Assembly: GCA_016206235.1 (NCBI GenBank)
Contig: JACQRZ010000023.1
Coordinates: 1-20,797, forward strand
Length of the DNA: 20,797 nucleotides
Direction: 5' to 3'
DNA from: Candidatus Uhrbacteria bacterium
Lineage (GTDB): Bacteria > Patescibacteriota > Patescibacteriia > JACQRZ01
Numbering within the stretch: position 1 is the first letter of the stretch; each line of letters begins with the position of its first letter. Of the stretch, positions 13,565-20,797 are shown one piece after another. A program made the position numbers and the translations under genes. Below the pieces are notes generated by a model. That model did not search any database. It had not been told where the DNA came from and saw only the letters and a program-made list of their open reading frames with translations.

Positions 13565-14356
13565 TTGCCCATTATCTACGGCTGCGTAGTCCCTCATTCG
13601 CCAATCTTGCTTCCGACCATTGGGAAGGAGCATTCGCAAAGCCTTGTAACAACAACTCAGTCCTTTCAGAAAATCCGCGAATCACTCGTGTCGCTGCAAG
13701 CTGATACACTTGTACTTATTGCCGCGCAAGACACCCATCCAACACAAAAAAAATACTGCCTTCATATGGCGCCGACATACACGAGCTCTTTTGCCGAATT
13801 TGGAGACCTTGTAACGCAGCAGGAGTACCCGTCCGACCCAGTGCTCACTTCGATGATAAAACAACAACTTACGGAAGCTGGTTTTCCAGTGGTCTACAGC
13901 GCAGAAGAGCACCTCGACTATAGCGCGGGCGTACCACTCTATCATGTGGCAAAAGGACTTGGCATGAAGATCATCGCTCTCAACCCGGCTGATGTCAGCA
14001 TGAAAAAAGTAGCCGAATTCGGCAACGAACTCAACCGTATCTTACAGTCCTCTGACAAACGTATTGTATGCATAGCATCTGGCGACCTTTCGCATTGTTT
14101 AACTCGTAATGAAAATGATGAATACGGAAAAATGTGCGAACAATTTGACGCAGACATTGTTACCTATCTCAAACAACAACGAAATAAAAAAATTCTTCAA
14201 GTTAAAAACGAGACAATCCGCACCGTAGGAGCCTGTGGCATGCCTGCTATCGCTCTTCTGCTTGGCATTCTCGAAAATGTGAGTTGCACGCAAGAAGTCC
14301 TTTCGTATGAGGCGCCATTTGGCGTTGGCTACCTTGTCGCTGAGTTTAGCTTCTAG
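13565..14356 (+). CDS. LigB/MEMO-family protein (class III extradiol dioxygenase-like)
   Basis: The 263 residues follow the LigB/MEMO1 fold pattern: YGCVVPHSPILLPTIG at the N-terminus with metal-type His11, AAQDTHP with His58 (53-59), EEHLDYSAGVPLYHV with His116 (114-128), ASGDLSHCL (171-179) and YEAPFGVGYLVAEF with Glu249 (248-261). Related proteins include extradiol aromatic-ring dioxygenases and the AmmeMemoRadiSam protein B. Nothing here suggests aromatic catabolism, so the second group or an unknown hydrolase-like role is more likely. The start is a TTG (13565) directly after a heptad array. No ATG is available without losing the VVPHSP motif. The C-terminal EFSF and the stop are encoded by heptad-like sequence. 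It is probably cotranscribed with priA. Confidence 0.8.
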   Translation: MPIIYGCVVPHSPILLPTIGKEHSQSLVTTTQSFQKIRESLVSLQADTLVLIAAQDTHPTQKKYCLHMAPTYTSSFAEFGDLVTQQEYPSDPVLTSMIKQQLTEAGFPVVYSAEEHLDYSAGVPLYHVAKGLGMKIIALNPADVSMKKVAEFGNELNRILQSSDKRIVCIASGDLSHCLTRNENDEYGKMCEQFDADIVTYLKQQRNKKILQVKNETIRTVGACGMPAIALLLGILENVSCTQEVLSYEAPFGVGYLVAEFSF

Positions 14357-14406
14357 GTACTTCGCCATCCGCCAACTGGCGGAGGCGGATGTAGGTTCTA
14401 GCTTTA
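14348..14406. repeat. Heptads interrupted by a palindromic element between the LigB/MEMO gene and priA
   Basis: AGCTTCT and AGGTACT (14348-14361), then a palindrome with CATCCGCC (14366-14373) and GGCGGATG (14384-14391) as arms and an alternative inner hairpin TCCGCC-AACT-GGCGGA, then AGGTTCT and AGCTTTA (14393-14406). The upstream stop (14354-14356) and the A of the priA ATG lie in the outer heptads. Confidence 0.7.
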
Positions 14407-16256
14407 TGAATATTGCAAAAGTCATTCCGCTTGTGCGTTTGCCGCGACACATCAACGAGCTTGATTACGCCGTGCCTCAGAGTCTTGAAGCGCACGCGTG
14501 TGTTGGTTCATTGGTTCGCGTTCCTCTCCGAAAAAGCGAAGTGTACGGCATTATCGCATCGCTAAGTCAGAGGCAGTCTGGTAATCTTAAAGGTGTTCTT
14601 GAATGTTTGCCGGGCGTTGCTGCCAATGAGAGCGACCTGAAATTATTTTCATGGTTTGCTGCCAACTATGGCGTTTCTCGTTCACTACCTGCAATGATGA
14701 TGTTTCCCGCCGTCGCTCAAAGAGCTATGGCGGACACGCCCAACTTCGCTCTTCGAGCTTCAATGGATAAGCCAGCAGTTACCAAAAAAGTGAGCATTTC
14801 ACTCACGAAACAGCAACCGCGACTTGTACGAGTCTCGACGCGCAACGATGCTCTTTCACTCTACATACCCACCATACGAAAGGCAGTGGACGAGCAAGAG
14901 CAAGTACTTCTTCTCTGTCCTACTATTGCTGATGTCTCGTTTATTACCTCACGACTTCCGCTCGACTTTGCAGAACATAGTGCCATTCTACATAGCGCAC
15001 TTTCTAAAAAAAAGATTGCTTCTGAATTAGAGCGTATTGCAACTGGCGATGCTCATATTATTGTTGGTACGCGTATGGCGTGCATGGTAAAAACTCCTTT
15101 ACTTTCTACAATCATGATCGATCAATCCGAGCGCATAGATCATAAAAACTATGACATGAACCCCCGCTACGATGCTCGTGATATTGCCTTGCACCGCGCA
15201 ATGAATGAAAATCTGATGTGCCATTTTGTGAGCACTGCTCCTCGACTTGAAGATTATTACCGCGCAACACATACCATAGTTGAGTGGTGCGATACCTCAG
15301 ACGCCAACCACCACACCAACATTCTTGGTGTAGGGATAAACCTTTCAGATGAATGGAAAGGAGGGAATATAACTATGATAAGCGATGCTCTGCAAAAAGC
15401 CATTCGTGAAACGCTCGAGCAATCAAAATCGATTTTTCTTTTTTTAAATCGCAAAGGGGGCGAACGATTTGTTGTGTGCAAAGATTGCAAACACCTCATT
15501 GCATCCATTGATCATACTATGAATGACCCGCAACTACCGCTTCATTGTCCTGAATGCGGGTCTATGTCATTTGTCCGCAAAGGCGTAGGCACGCAAACGC
15601 TGGTGCGCGATATCAAAAAGCTCTTCCCTTCGAACCCGTGTATTGAACTTTCGCGTGATGCTACAAAATCAAGATCAAAAGGAGTGAATCCTCCGCTTTC
15701 ACTGCAAGAACCCACCATTATTGTTGGCACGTCACTCGTTGCTATTGGCTATCCAGAACTTTTCACTTCATTCGGCCTTGTGGCCGTGGTGTGTGCAGAC
15801 CCTATCATGACACCGCATGATTTTCGCTCGCAAGAAACTCAATGGCAGACACAGCAAACTCTATTCTCTCTTGCCAAAAGTTTTGACACGAAGCTCCTAG
15901 TCCAAAGTTTTCAGCCTGACACGCTCTTTATCCAATCGTTGCTTCACAATGACTACCGCGCCTTTGCTGAGCATGAGTTGAAAAACCGCAAAACATTTTC
16001 CTGGCCACCTTACTCAAAAATAATCGCCCTAAAAGTTCGCGGAGCAGCTTCTCTCACAAGTCTTGAAGAACAAAGCAAGTCTGCCTTACGTCAGTATATC
16101 GAGAGACATCAATTGATAGTCACTCAATCAATCCGTGCGCCGCAAACACTTGAAATTCACATCTTTGAAGAATTGAATTCTCATGATCTTTCTGATAACA
16201 TTGCAGCGTTCTTCAGCACTCTTCCAGCAGATGTCCTTATCGATGTTAATGTTTAA
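14406..16256 (+). CDS. priA: Primosomal protein N' (PriA) lacking helicase motifs
   Basis: PriA recognises abandoned replication forks and reloads the replisome. From the ATG at 14406 the protein is 616 residues; an in-frame upstream ATG at 14307 would overlap the previous gene by 50 nt and add a repeat-encoded tail, so I reject it. The N-terminal 3'-DNA-binding domain (about 1-100), GTRMA (221-225), FLNRKGGERF (346-355) and WPPYSKI (533-539) match PriA. The ATPase is degenerate. No GxxGxGKT occurs where motif I belongs (about 138-152). The DEEH box is replaced by IDQSE (238-242). The QVAGRAGR motif VI is replaced by QTQQTLFSLAKS (481-492). Only four of the eight zinc cysteines remain (358, 361, 381, 384). 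A DNA-binding and replisome-loading role without unwinding is inferred, as assumed for actinobacterial PriA. It heads priA-def-fmt. Confidence 0.9.
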   Translation: MNIAKVIPLVRLPRHINELDYAVPQSLEAHACVGSLVRVPLRKSEVYGIIASLSQRQSGNLKGVLECLPGVAANESDLKLFSWFAANYGVSRSLPAMMMFPAVAQRAMADTPNFALRASMDKPAVTKKVSISLTKQQPRLVRVSTRNDALSLYIPTIRKAVDEQEQVLLLCPTIADVSFITSRLPLDFAEHSAILHSALSKKKIASELERIATGDAHIIVGTRMACMVKTPLLSTIMIDQSERIDHKNYDMNPRYDARDIALHRAMNENLMCHFVSTAPRLEDYYRATHTIVEWCDTSDANHHTNILGVGINLSDEWKGGNITMISDALQKAIRETLEQSKSIFLFLNRKGGERFVVCKDCKHLIASIDHTMNDPQLPLHCPECGSMSFVRKGVGTQTLVRDIKKLFPSNPCIELSRDATKSRSKGVNPPLSLQEPTIIVGTSLVAIGYPELFTSFGLVAVVCADPIMTPHDFRSQETQWQTQQTLFSLAKSFDTKLLVQSFQPDTLFIQSLLHNDYRAFAEHELKNRKTFSWPPYSKIIALKVRGAASLTSLEEQSKSALRQYIERHQLIVTQSIRAPQTLEIHIFEELNSHDLSDNIAAFFSTLPADVLIDVNV

Positions 16257-16301
16257 TGCCGATGGGTATGTCTTCGAACGGCATCGACGACTGAGCGGGC
16301 A

Positions 16302-16329
16302 TTCACAAGTTAGAAATATCGTGTATACT
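16302..16329 (+). promoter_or_regulatory. Leaderless promoter of def
   Basis: -35-like TTCACA (16302-16307), a 16-bp spacer and -10 TATACT (16324-16329). The -10 box ends 7 nt before the ATG (16337), so transcription should start at or one base before the start codon. Confidence 0.6.
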
Positions 16330-16336
16330 CTGTCGT

Positions 16337-16834
16337 ATGATTCTCGACATTGTAACTCATCCGAACCCGATCTTAAGAAAAAAAGCGCAAAACGTAGCTG
16401 ATATTTCGCATGCCTCGATTCAGAAACTGATCGATGACATGATCCCAACTATGTATATGAAAGACGGCATCGGCCTTGCAGCTCCGCAAGTTGGTGAATC
16501 GCTGCAGATCACCGTGATTATCCCCGACCATACGAAGTTTGAGGAATACAAAAAAAACGCCTCTGAAGCGCTGGTGGTCATTAATCCGAAAATTATCCGT
16601 CATTCACTTTTAACAAATAAAGATCAAGAGGGTTGCTTGTCGGTGCCGCACGTAGTGGGAACGATCAAGCGATGGAACTGGGTTACGGTTGCATTTTTTG
16701 ACAGGCATGGGCAAAAACACAAAATGCGCGTCAAAGACTACGTTGCGCGCATCTTCCAACACGAGATCGACCACCTCAACGGCACCCTCTTTATAGACAA
16801 AGCAAAAAATATCTTGCAAGTGAAAGAACTCTAA
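16337..16834 (+). CDS. def: Peptide deformylase
   Basis: Def removes the N-formyl group from nascent proteins; it is a metalloenzyme, usually with Fe2+. The 165-residue protein has all three family motifs: GIGLAAPQVG (44-53), EGCLSVP (98-104, Cys100 a metal ligand) and QHEIDH (141-146, His142 and His146 ligands, Glu143 catalytic). Length is normal. It follows priA by 80 nt and should be followed by fmt, but an opposing gene lies in between. It appears to have its own leaderless promoter. Confidence 0.97.
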   Translation: MILDIVTHPNPILRKKAQNVADISHASIQKLIDDMIPTMYMKDGIGLAAPQVGESLQITVIIPDHTKFEEYKKNASEALVVINPKIIRHSLLTNKDQEGCLSVPHVVGTIKRWNWVTVAFFDRHGQKHKMRVKDYVARIFQHEIDHLNGTLFIDKAKNILQVKEL

Positions 16835-16890
16835 ACTCTTTACATTGTTCTTTTTATTGATCGGCGCTCCGGTACTACGCCTGGATATGA

Positions 16891-16945
16891 GCGAACGTCC
16901 CAAAAGGAGCGAAAAGGTCTTGCGAGGTTCGCCTTATTTTTGTAA
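16891..16945 (+). terminator. Possible terminator after def
   Basis: GCGAAC (16891-16896) and GTTCGC (16927-16932) form a 6-bp stem with a 30-nt loop, followed by CTTATTTTTG and further T-rich sequence. It is only a weak candidate because of the long loop. The T-rich tail overlaps the 3' end of the convergent isochorismatase-family gene. Confidence 0.35.
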
Positions 16946-17419
16946 ATTTTTTTTAATTATAGTAAGTGCAGAATTATTCAGTTCTTCTCCATGATGACTA
17001 AGACATAAATCTTCCAAAATTTCAATATCATAACCAAGATCAAATCCGTCATATGCAGAAGCTAAAATACATGCATCAGTATCAATCCCACACAAAAACA
17101 TTTTTGTAATGTTATGATGCTTTAAAAATTGTGCCAGTTCTTCACACTTGAATATTGAATACGTTGATTTTTCAAAAACATTATTTTCATCAACGAATGT
17201 GGCTAACACGGCATGAATATCCGTATCCGGTGAACCTGTGCACTTGTGCCAATGAAATTTTTTGAAAAAGTTGGAATTTTCTTTATTGATAAATTTTGTA
17301 AATACTACAAAGTCAAATGTATCATTTTCAATACAATGAGCTATTTTTTTGGGCAACATTTTTGTGTTGTCATTTACAAAATAATTCTGCACGTCTATTA
17401 CAATCAAAGCATTTGCCAT
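16934..17419 (-). CDS. Isochorismatase-family cysteine hydrolase
   Basis: The 161-residue protein has the isochorismatase-like alpha/beta fold and its Asp-Lys-Cys triad: Asp9 in ALIVIDVQNYF (4-14), Lys84 in VFEKSTYSIF (81-90) and Cys117 in CGIDTDACILASAYDGFDLGY (110-130). Family members include nicotinamidases, carbamoylases and isochorismatases. The sequence is shorter than classical nicotinamidase and the substrate cannot be told. It lies on the opposite strand between def and fmt, which are normally adjacent. Its DNA is visibly more AT-rich than its neighbours, with runs of AAT, AAA and TTT codons. Both point to acquisition by transfer into the priA-def-fmt cluster. No Shine-Dalgarno is visible. 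Confidence 0.88.
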   Translation of the reverse strand: MANALIVIDVQNYFVNDNTKMLPKKIAHCIENDTFDFVVFTKFINKENSNFFKKFHWHKCTGSPDTDIHAVLATFVDENNVFEKSTYSIFKCEELAQFLKHHNITKMFLCGIDTDACILASAYDGFDLGYDIEILEDLCLSHHGEELNNSALTIIKKNLQK

Positions 17420-17616
17420 ACTACAAGTTAATAAATTTCTCTATATAAATCCATCCAAAGAACGATAGAGCAAAACGTAAGGATAGCGTTGATACCAGGG
17501 ATATTCTGTGATTATGCGCCAGATATGGTATGGTATACCAAGTGTATCAAACTTATCTGTCAAGACAAAACGTGTAGACATCTTACGTAAGGAAATGCGC
17601 CTATGCAAAATTACAT

Positions 17617-18549
17617 ATGAAACTACGTATCATCTTCATGGGCACACCGGAGTATGCCGTTCCCTATCTTGAAGGGCTTATTCAGGCAGGAATGAAGCCT
17701 GTTGCCGTTCTTTCCCAGCCAGACCGCTCCCAGGGACGTAAACAAATAGTTGAGCCTACACCTGTTAAAAAATTCGCGTTGTCCTATGATATTTCTGTAC
17801 TTCAACCAGAAGACATTCGGATGGAAGGATGGACTGAAACAATCCGAGAGCTTGCGCCAGACGTAATTGTCGTCGTTGCCTTTGGCCAGATTATTCCACG
17901 AACAATTCTCGATATTCCGCCAAAGGGTTGCGTGAATGTGCATCCTTCACTTCTGCCCAAATACCGTGGAGCCGCGCCACTGCAAGAAGCTATTTTGCAT
18001 GACGAGAAAGAAACCGGTGTGAGCATCATGCTTATGGATGAGAAGATGGATCACGGCCCGATCCTCGCCCAGGAAAAAATGCCATTGGCAGAAGACGAAA
18101 CCCTGAACAGCCTCCGAAAAAAGACAACTGCGGTCGGCGTCCCCCTTCTTGTCGACACTCTCACAAAATTGCTTGAAGGACGTCTTACGCCAAAACCGCA
18201 AGATGACTCGCAGGCAAGCTACACTCAACTTCTCACACGCGAAAGCGGTAGGATTGATTGGTCACGACCAGCACGCAAAATTGAGTGCCAAGTCCGCGCG
18301 CTCAACCCATGGCCAGGAACCTGGACAGAGTGGAATGGAAAGCGTTTGAAAATTTTGAAAATACGAGTTGCTGACGAAGTTACATCTACTCACGCGCCAC
18401 TGGGTGAACTCTTCGCTTTTCCATCTGCTCACCAACTGTTTGTGCCCTGCGGAAAAGGAGAACATCTTGAAATCACCGAACTCCAACCAGAAGGGAAAAA
18501 GCCAATGTCGGCAAAAGAATTTCTAAACGGCGGGTATCTTGCGTGCTAA
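17617..18549 (+). CDS. fmt: Methionyl-tRNA formyltransferase
   Basis: Fmt formylates initiator Met-tRNA using 10-formyl-tetrahydrofolate. The 310-residue protein shows IIFMGTPEYAVP (5-16), QPDRSQGRK (34-42), AFGQIIP (88-94), the catalytic segment NVHPSLLPKYRGAAPLQEAI (107-126; Asn107, His109), GVSIMLMDEKMDHGPIL with catalytic Asp145, and the C-terminal domain with RALNPWPGTW and LQPEGKKPMSAKEFLNG. Length is normal. It is separated from its usual partner def by the opposing isochorismatase-family gene. The 197-nt gap upstream contains no clear gene, and I could not identify a convincing promoter in it. Its 3' end overlaps the convergent glycosyltransferase gene by 27 bp. Confidence 0.97.
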   Translation: MKLRIIFMGTPEYAVPYLEGLIQAGMKPVAVLSQPDRSQGRKQIVEPTPVKKFALSYDISVLQPEDIRMEGWTETIRELAPDVIVVVAFGQIIPRTILDIPPKGCVNVHPSLLPKYRGAAPLQEAILHDEKETGVSIMLMDEKMDHGPILAQEKMPLAEDETLNSLRKKTTAVGVPLLVDTLTKLLEGRLTPKPQDDSQASYTQLLTRESGRIDWSRPARKIECQVRALNPWPGTWTEWNGKRLKILKIRVADEVTSTHAPLGELFAFPSAHQLFVPCGKGEHLEITELQPEGKKPMSAKEFLNGGYLAC

Positions 18550-20793
18550 AACGGTAAACACCAAGGAAGCTATTAAAACAACTGCTATGCCAAGAGGATG
18601 ATTGAGATAAGGTGTGAAAACGTGTACGAGTGAGAGCGCGCATAACCCAAGAAGCAAACCCGAAACCAGAACGGTTTCGGTTTTCTTTTTGAGAAGCCTA
18701 TACCCCTGGCGCGCAATGGCTGCAAGTAGGAGAACGTATGCTATGAGCCCACCGATTCCCAACTTAACGACAAAATCCAGCCACCCCCATTCGAATGAAT
18801 AGGTTGTAAACGTGCCAGCGCTATTCTGCTCTCGCACGCGCGGGTCAAACGAGATGTACGTTACGGCCTTTCCAAAGCCATACCCAAGCAATGGGTTCTC
18901 GCGAATAGAATGTGAAAGAACCGGCAGCAAATTCCATCTACTTGCGGCAGCTGCCTCTGAGTCGATATCGACAAAACGCTTGGCAAACGCGTCGAGTCCA
19001 ATTCCCCCTGTCTGTGAAGGGATTGGTATAAATGTTATTGCCGCAATAGCAAGTAGCGCGACAGATAGAGAGGCGCCACCCACGAGTGTGATACGCCCAA
19101 GCTCTTTCCACCGACCGCTAACAGCAAGAAAAACAAGCAGAGCCACAATCATGCACGCACCGGCAAGCCAAAAGCTTCGCGAAAAACTCAAGAGCACTGC
19201 AGCGATACATCCGGACAATAAGACAACCATTCTCCAGTGTCCAGAAAAAAACGCAACGGTGGTATTCGAGCGAGTCAGAACAAGTACAAGCGGTATTGCG
19301 ATAAAGATAAATAAAAACGGATACAAACCGCTTTGGAAAAAGACGCGAAGAGCGCCCCACGGAAACTGCGTAATCTCGCCAACCCCCGTTTCACGAATCC
19401 AGCGATAGAATGGGTAGAGTACTTCGTAACCAAAACTTTTATGCGTCATGATGTACACGACAATGCCCACCTTGAGGAGTTGCGCGATGAGCGCTGACGT
19501 TACTACACTCCATAAATGCGAAAGCGCGTGATGCGAGCGAATCGCATCAAAGAGCGGAAATGCGAGCAAGAAAAAAATCCACGCGTTCGCATCCTTGAAT
19601 AGAGCGCCGAGCCCATTATTATTGAGGACACCAATCAACACGCCCCAACACACAAATCCCATGAGGACAAGATACCAACGGAACACGAACGAACGCACAA
19701 AAAGAAAACGTTCATGGTTTTTGAAAAGATATAGTAACCAAGAGCCAAAAACGACAAGGAACAAAGCCATGCGGATCGACAACGTAAAGCCTCCGAGCTC
19801 AAGAGCAAAGAGGTGTCCTTTCGACCCGATAACAAGCTCAGCCGCAACTGCCATAATACCAAAGGCGAGGCTTTTAAGTGAAAGAAGAAAAACGAGTGCT
19901 GTGACAGCCACAAATCCGATCGTTTTGGCAACAGGGTAAAAATAACCAAGTAGCGATAAAACCTCTGCGCTAGCAATTATAACTAAGGGCAGCCAGAAGT
20001 AGGGTTGCGTAAGCACACCGACGTACATCTTCATGAGCGCAAAGGGTAAAAGCCCCCTCCATTTCAAATGCTTCCAAAGATACGTTGCATAGCTCTTGTA
20101 AAAAAACGTTTGTTTTCGTAGAGTTGGATGTTGCGCAAAACTCTCTCCCCCAACATGAACAATCTGCGAGTCGGGGATATACAGAATGCGATACCCTGCG
20201 TCTCGAATACGCCTGCAAAGATCAACCTCCTCATACCAAATAAAAAATTTCTCATCAAACGTTCCGATTTTTTCCAACACAGCCCTTCGTACACACATCG
20301 CAGCGCCCATTGGCTGCTCTACCTCCATGACTTCAGGATAAGAATATTCTTTGGGCCGACGAAGACGGAAAAACTCGAGCGTTGCCTGCAGTGGTGTTGG
20401 AAATCGACGAACCGACTTTTGCACCGACCCGTTGCGACTCAAAAGTTGCGGAGCTGCTAATGCAGCCTTTGGCTCGACGTCGAGTGTGTGAATGAGCGGA
20501 GCGAACGAGCTTTCTGTGAGCAGTGTATCGGGATTGAGAAAGAGAATATACTCCCCTGTCGTTGCCCGAACCCCTTGATTGCAGCCTACCGCGAACCCTT
20601 CATTCTTTTCATTGGCGATCACTTTGACTGTAGGAAACTTTTGCTGTATCATTGCAACACTTTGATCATGCGATGCATTATCAACTACGCACACTTCAAA
20701 CGGCACGCGCGGCGCATACAAAAAAAGAGACTCCAAGCATTTTTCAAGGAGTTCGCGCACATTCCAGTTCACGATAATCACTGATAGCTTCAT
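18523..20793 (-). CDS. GT2 glycosyltransferase fused to an O-antigen ligase/polymerase-like membrane domain
   Basis: This 756-residue protein joins two surface-polysaccharide functions. Residues 1-about 250 are a GT-A-fold family 2 transferase of the rhamnosyltransferase (WbbL-like) type: SVIIVNWN (4-11), VVDNASHDQS (36-45), NEGFAVGCNQG (64-74), the metal-site-like FLNPDT (85-90), and GTFDEKFFIWYEEVDLCRRI (177-196) with the catalytic-type Glu-Glu-Val-Asp. Residues about 255-752 hold roughly ten to twelve hydrophobic segments with features of the Wzy/WaaL (O-antigen ligase) family: SFSRSFWLAG (536-545), a large loop with RENPLLGYGFG (631-641), and WGWLDFVVKLGIGGLIAY. The start codon lies 4 nt from the window edge, so the upstream context is unseen. 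The gene overlaps fmt tail to tail. Sugar and acceptor cannot be inferred. Confidence 0.88.
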   Translation of the reverse strand: MKLSVIIVNWNVRELLEKCLESLFLYAPRVPFEVCVVDNASHDQSVAMIQQKFPTVKVIANEKNEGFAVGCNQGVRATTGEYILFLNPDTLLTESSFAPLIHTLDVEPKAALAAPQLLSRNGSVQKSVRRFPTPLQATLEFFRLRRPKEYSYPEVMEVEQPMGAAMCVRRAVLEKIGTFDEKFFIWYEEVDLCRRIRDAGYRILYIPDSQIVHVGGESFAQHPTLRKQTFFYKSYATYLWKHLKWRGLLPFALMKMYVGVLTQPYFWLPLVIIASAEVLSLLGYFYPVAKTIGFVAVTALVFLLSLKSLAFGIMAVAAELVIGSKGHLFALELGGFTLSIRMALFLVVFGSWLLYLFKNHERFLFVRSFVFRWYLVLMGFVCWGVLIGVLNNNGLGALFKDANAWIFFLLAFPLFDAIRSHHALSHLWSVVTSALIAQLLKVGIVVYIMTHKSFGYEVLYPFYRWIRETGVGEITQFPWGALRVFFQSGLYPFLFIFIAIPLVLVLTRSNTTVAFFSGHWRMVVLLSGCIAAVLLSFSRSFWLAGACMIVALLVFLAVSGRWKELGRITLVGGASLSVALLAIAAITFIPIPSQTGGIGLDAFAKRFVDIDSEAAAASRWNLLPVLSHSIRENPLLGYGFGKAVTYISFDPRVREQNSAGTFTTYSFEWGWLDFVVKLGIGGLIAYVLLLAAIARQGYRLLKKKTETVLVSGLLLGLCALSLVHVFTPYLNHPLGIAVVLIASLVFTVLARKIPAV

Positions 20794-20797
20794 GAAA

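Noticed and set aside
14307..14405. Upstream in-frame ATG extending PriA by 33 residues
   Set aside because: The extension overlaps the previous gene and is encoded by its end plus heptad and palindrome sequence. The PriA domain starts naturally at 14406.
17470..17500. TTGATA with a 17-bp spacer to TTATGC as a promoter for fmt
   Set aside because: The -10 match is poor and the site is over 100 nt upstream; not better than chance.

Overview
The window looks like chromosomal DNA of a Candidate Phyla Radiation (Patescibacteria) bacterium. The inference rests on reduced versions of core proteins (a short TsaB, and a PriA that has lost its helicase motifs), the absence of Shine-Dalgarno sequences before almost every gene, promoters almost touching start codons, and a core gene set mixed with orphan proteins. 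TGA is used as a stop (mraZ, wecG) and is not read through, so this is not a code-25 lineage such as Gracilibacteria. No rRNA, tRNA, CRISPR array, transposase or phage gene was found.

Layout. (1) 1-4250, minus strand: a division/cell-wall (dcw) cluster, mraZ-rsmH-ftsL-like-ftsI. It is driven by a clear promoter with MraZ-type operator repeats and a long structured leader. A strong terminator separates the ftsL-like gene from ftsI. Next come about 200 nt that may encode a structured RNA, a second terminator, and a separate ftsI promoter. (2) 4400-9241, minus strand: one transcription unit, wecG/tagA-like glycosyltransferase - short tsaB - a 660-residue orphan - rarA, ending at a hairpin terminator. 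(3) 9323-12108, plus strand: clpB under a good sigma-70-type promoter with a CIRCE-like HrcA operator. (4) 12080-14356, plus strand: a secreted transglycosylase-like protein with four C-terminal repeats, then a LigB/MEMO-family protein. (5) 14406-18549, plus strand: priA-def-fmt, a classical order, interrupted by an AT-rich isochorismatase-family gene on the opposite strand. (6) 18523-20793, minus strand: a GT2 glycosyltransferase fused to an O-antigen-ligase/polymerase-like membrane domain, overlapping fmt tail to tail.

How the genes fit together: mraZ, rsmH, ftsL-like and ftsI serve septation and septal peptidoglycan. WecG-like and the GT2-Wzy fusion point to surface glycan synthesis. Def and Fmt form the N-formylmethionine cycle. 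TsaB belongs to tRNA t6A synthesis. RarA and PriA act at stalled replication forks. ClpB is a heat-shock disaggregase.

The most unusual feature is a set of degenerate 7-bp tandem repeats (heptads) at most gene junctions. They also lie inside rsmH and wecG and form both ends of tsaB. Several stop codons fall inside arrays. Two palindromic elements are also present, one in frame inside rarA and one embedded in a heptad array before priA.
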